A stretch of 64,000 nucleotides of DNA from Anianabacter salinae (GTDB taxonomy: Bacteria > Pseudomonadota > Alphaproteobacteria > Rhodobacterales > Rhodobacteraceae), in NCBI RefSeq assembly GCF_019061145.1, contig NZ_JAHQZS010000007.1, forward strand, positions 1 to 64,000. The letters are read 5' to 3'. The position numbers and the translations under genes are program-made. Below the pieces are notes generated by a model, which saw nothing but the letters and a program-made list of their open reading frames with translations, did no database searches and had not been told where the DNA came from. Below are positions 62,490 through 64,000 of this stretch, one piece after another. Each line of letters begins with the position of its first letter. Positions within the stretch are counted from its first letter, which is position 1.

Positions 62490-63110
62490 TCATTCGCCAA
62501 GGTCCAGCATCCGGGCCCGGAGCGCAAGGCGGGCGCGGTGCAGCAGGACGCGCATGTTCCCTTCCGAAATTCCAAGCAACGCGCAGACCTCGGACGCCTC
62601 CAGTTCCTGCTGGACACGAAGGATGATAACGGCGCGCTGGGGCGGCGGCAGCGCGTCTATCGCGGCGTTCACAAGGGCAGCGCTGGACCGACCCGAGGCG
62701 ATCCGCTCTGGCGTGATATCCTCGCGCAACTCGGCCATGTCCTTCCACCGGCCCCGCCCGTCGAAAGCATCGGACAGATCGTCGCCGAAATCATCGTCGA
62801 ACGACACCACGCGGCCATCTCTGCGCGCCCGCGTCCGCGCCTTGTTCAGCAGGATCGAGAAGATCCACGCCGCAAGTGTGGACCGCAGCTCGAAGCTGGA
62901 GATGCCCTTGAGAACGGCCATCCAGGTGTCCTGCACCACATCCTCGGCTGTCGCCCTGCCCTTGACCACCGAGGACGCCACCCGGATCATCGACGGCGTG
63001 TGCCGCCCATACAGGTGCGCGAACACACGCTCGTCGCCCAGCCGGAGGCCTTCCACCAGTTCCGCGTCGCTCAGCTCGTCGTCGTCCATCAGGCTTCCCG
63101 CAAATGCCAT
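62490..63110 (-). CDS. ECF-family RNA polymerase sigma factor
   Basis: A 206-residue sigma-70 family ECF protein. Region 2 (about 30-95): FAHLYGRHTPSMIRVASSVV, KGRATAEDVVQDTWMAVLKG, SFELRSTLAAWIFSILLNKA. Region 4 (about 145-200): ALVNAAIDALPPPQRAVIIL, LEASEVCALLGISEGNMRVL, HRARLALR. The linker between them is unusually acidic (SFDDDFGDDLSDAFDG). No anti-sigma gene adjoins it. The small anti-sigma at 56163 is the nearest candidate partner. Start ATG 63110 (AAGGTG upstream) or 63089 (MDDDELSD, GGGAAG upstream). Confidence 0.92.
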   Translation of the reverse strand: MAFAGSLMDDDELSDAELVEGLRLGDERVFAHLYGRHTPSMIRVASSVVKGRATAEDVVQDTWMAVLKGISSFELRSTLAAWIFSILLNKARTRARRDGRVVSFDDDFGDDLSDAFDGRGRWKDMAELREDITPERIASGRSSAALVNAAIDALPPPQRAVIILRVQQELEASEVCALLGISEGNMRVLLHRARLALRARMLDLGE

Positions 63111-63339
63111 CACCTTCTGAGCGAGCGGCGCGGCAGCCGTCCAGCCGTCACATATTTTCCCGCACAAACGTGACCGGCCGTGAAGGGGAGCGCGGCACGA
63201 GACAGGCAGGAGCGCGAGGCACCCGGCCGAGCCATGGCAAAGCGGCCGCGCCCGGAGTATGGAACGCGCGGTCAGGATGCCGAACGCCGCGCTGGCGTCT
63301 GCCGATCCACATCAGGACGGCCGATTGGAGGTCAAGGCT
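63111..63339. other. Intergenic region between ECF sigma gene and MBL hydrolase
   Basis: This 229-bp divergent region must hold promoters for both genes. I find no copy of the GTAACA-N17 element here, so the sigma gene does not look autoregulated by the same promoter type. Nothing else is supportable. Confidence 0.5.
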
Positions 63340-64000
63340 TTGAACGCGACTATCCATGATCCCTACCCCGCCGGGCAGGCGGTGACGCTTGAACCCGGGC
63401 TGCGCGTGGTGCTTGCGCCGAACCCATCGCCGATGACGCATTGGGGCACAAATACCTACCTGCTCGGGACCGGCACGCTTGCCGTGATCGACCCCGGCCC
63501 CGAGGATGAAGCGCATTTCGGCGCGCTGGTACAGGCGATCGGCGATGCCCCGGTGTCGCATATCCTCGTCACGCATTCCCACGTCGATCATTCGCCCCTG
63601 GCGCGGCGGCTGGCGGCGGACACCGGCGCGCCCGTCCTTGGCTTCGGCGGCCCGGAGGCAGGCCGCAGCGCGGTCATGCAGCGGCTGGCCGCATCGGGGC
63701 TTGTGGGCGGCGGCGAGGGTCTGGACCACGCCTTTGCGCCGGACATCATGCTGGCCGACGGCGATACGGTGGCCGGTGAGGGCTGGGACCTCGAGGCGCT
63801 CTGGACGCCGGGCCATATCGGCAATCATCTGTGCTTCGATTGGGGCGGGCGCCTGTTCTGCGGCGATCATGTCATGGGCTGGGCCAGTTCGATGGTCTCG
63901 CCCCCCGACGGCGACCTGACGCAGTTCATGATCTCTTGCGCGCGGTTGCGGGCACGCGGCGCGGTGCGGCTCTATCCCGGCCACGGCGCCCCTGTCGATG
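63340..64000 (+). CDS. MBL-fold metallo-hydrolase, 3' end beyond the window
   Basis: At least 220 residues of a metallo-beta-lactamase fold enzyme. APNPSPMTHWGTNTYLLGTG and LAVIDPGPEDEAHFGALVQA start the domain. The metal motif is LVTHSHVDHSPLARRL (H-x-H-x-D-H), further ligands are in WTPGHIGNHLCF and LFCGDHVMGW, and LYPGHGAPVD is at the window edge. It resembles the LACTB2-like hydrolases of alphaproteobacteria. TTG at 63340 with GGAGG (63327-63331) gives the expected N-terminus; in-frame ATGs at 63259 and 63277 are alternatives. The C-terminal part is missing from the window. Confidence 0.88.
   Translation, partial: MNATIHDPYPAGQAVTLEPGLRVVLAPNPSPMTHWGTNTYLLGTGTLAVIDPGPEDEAHFGALVQAIGDAPVSHILVTHSHVDHSPLARRLAADTGAPVLGFGGPEAGRSAVMQRLAASGLVGGGEGLDHAFAPDIMLADGDTVAGEGWDLEALWTPGHIGNHLCFDWGGRLFCGDHVMGWASSMVSPPDGDLTQFMISCARLRARGAVRLYPGHGAPVD

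Noticed and set aside
57162-63110. Mobile element carrying the peptide transporter block
   Set aside because: No transposase, integrase, terminal repeats or target duplications are visible at its borders, so transfer remains only a possibility.

Overview
The window is chromosomal DNA from a high-GC alphaproteobacterium, most likely a member of the Rhodobacteraceae (Roseobacter group). The grounds are the fdsGBACD-type soluble NAD-linked formate dehydrogenase operon, a SAM-II riboswitch in front of metZ, a two-subunit glycyl-tRNA synthetase with a small membrane-anchored protein gene between its subunits, a GTTC-N7-GTTC LexA box, and dense packing with many ATGA start/stop overlaps. I see no prophage, insertion sequence, CRISPR array or rRNA.

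Layout. 1-4.8 kb: a 31-bp tandem repeat, a secreted PEBP-like protein, then folB-folP-glmM and a SleB-type cell wall hydrolase. 4.9-11.2 kb: a pyruvate phosphate dikinase homologue and glyQ / small membrane protein / glyS. 11.3-20.4 kb: a secreted SPOR-PG binding-trypsin fold protein that has lost its catalytic triad, TrkH, folE2, metZ with promoter, SAM-II riboswitch and attenuator, an alpha/beta hydrolase, ispZ, a DMT exporter and MgtC. 20.4-28.3 kb: ftsY, an AlkB-like hydroxylase, a small secreted protein, xseA, purD, a VCBS-repeat protein, a 2Fe-2S ferredoxin, an orphan DnaE2 C-terminal domain behind a LexA box, and tRNA-Leu(GAG). 28.3-39.6 kb: a PG-binding protein, DUF2306 and LytTR, lipB, a GNAT protein, then the formate dehydrogenase operon (G, B, A, C/FdhD, D) with a LysR regulator.

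39.7-53.4 kb is the largest accessory block: a thirteen-gene minus-strand run (solute-binding protein, two permeases, ATPase, NTF2/SnoaL protein, HisD-like dehydrogenase, SDR, LacI regulator, two-domain SnoaL protein, bicupin, MetE-like protein, alpha/beta hydrolase, RraA-like aldolase) plus a divergent two-domain SnoaL gene. A perfect 16-bp palindrome lies in the divergent promoter. The run looks like an uptake and degradation pathway for a sugar-like or polyol-like compound; I cannot name the substrate.

53.4-56.4 kb holds a bufferin-type RiPP operon: a secreted Cys-containing precursor (DUF2282), an MNIO enzyme (DUF692), a DUF2063 partner and a DoxX membrane protein. A small zinc-finger anti-sigma factor is divergently encoded. 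Both divergent genes have a GTAACA-N17-GnCnCT sequence, which suggests control by one ECF sigma factor. An ECF sigma gene lies about 6 kb away at 62.5-63.1 kb, beyond a TetR gene and a complete oligopeptide-type ABC transporter whose promoter region carries two palindromes. The window ends inside a metallo-beta-lactamase-fold hydrolase gene.

Formate oxidation (fds), one-carbon and folate genes (folB, folP, folE2), methionine synthesis (metZ), lipoate synthesis (lipB) and purine synthesis (purD) form the housekeeping backbone. The LacI-controlled cluster and the bufferin operon are the parts most likely to reward further work.
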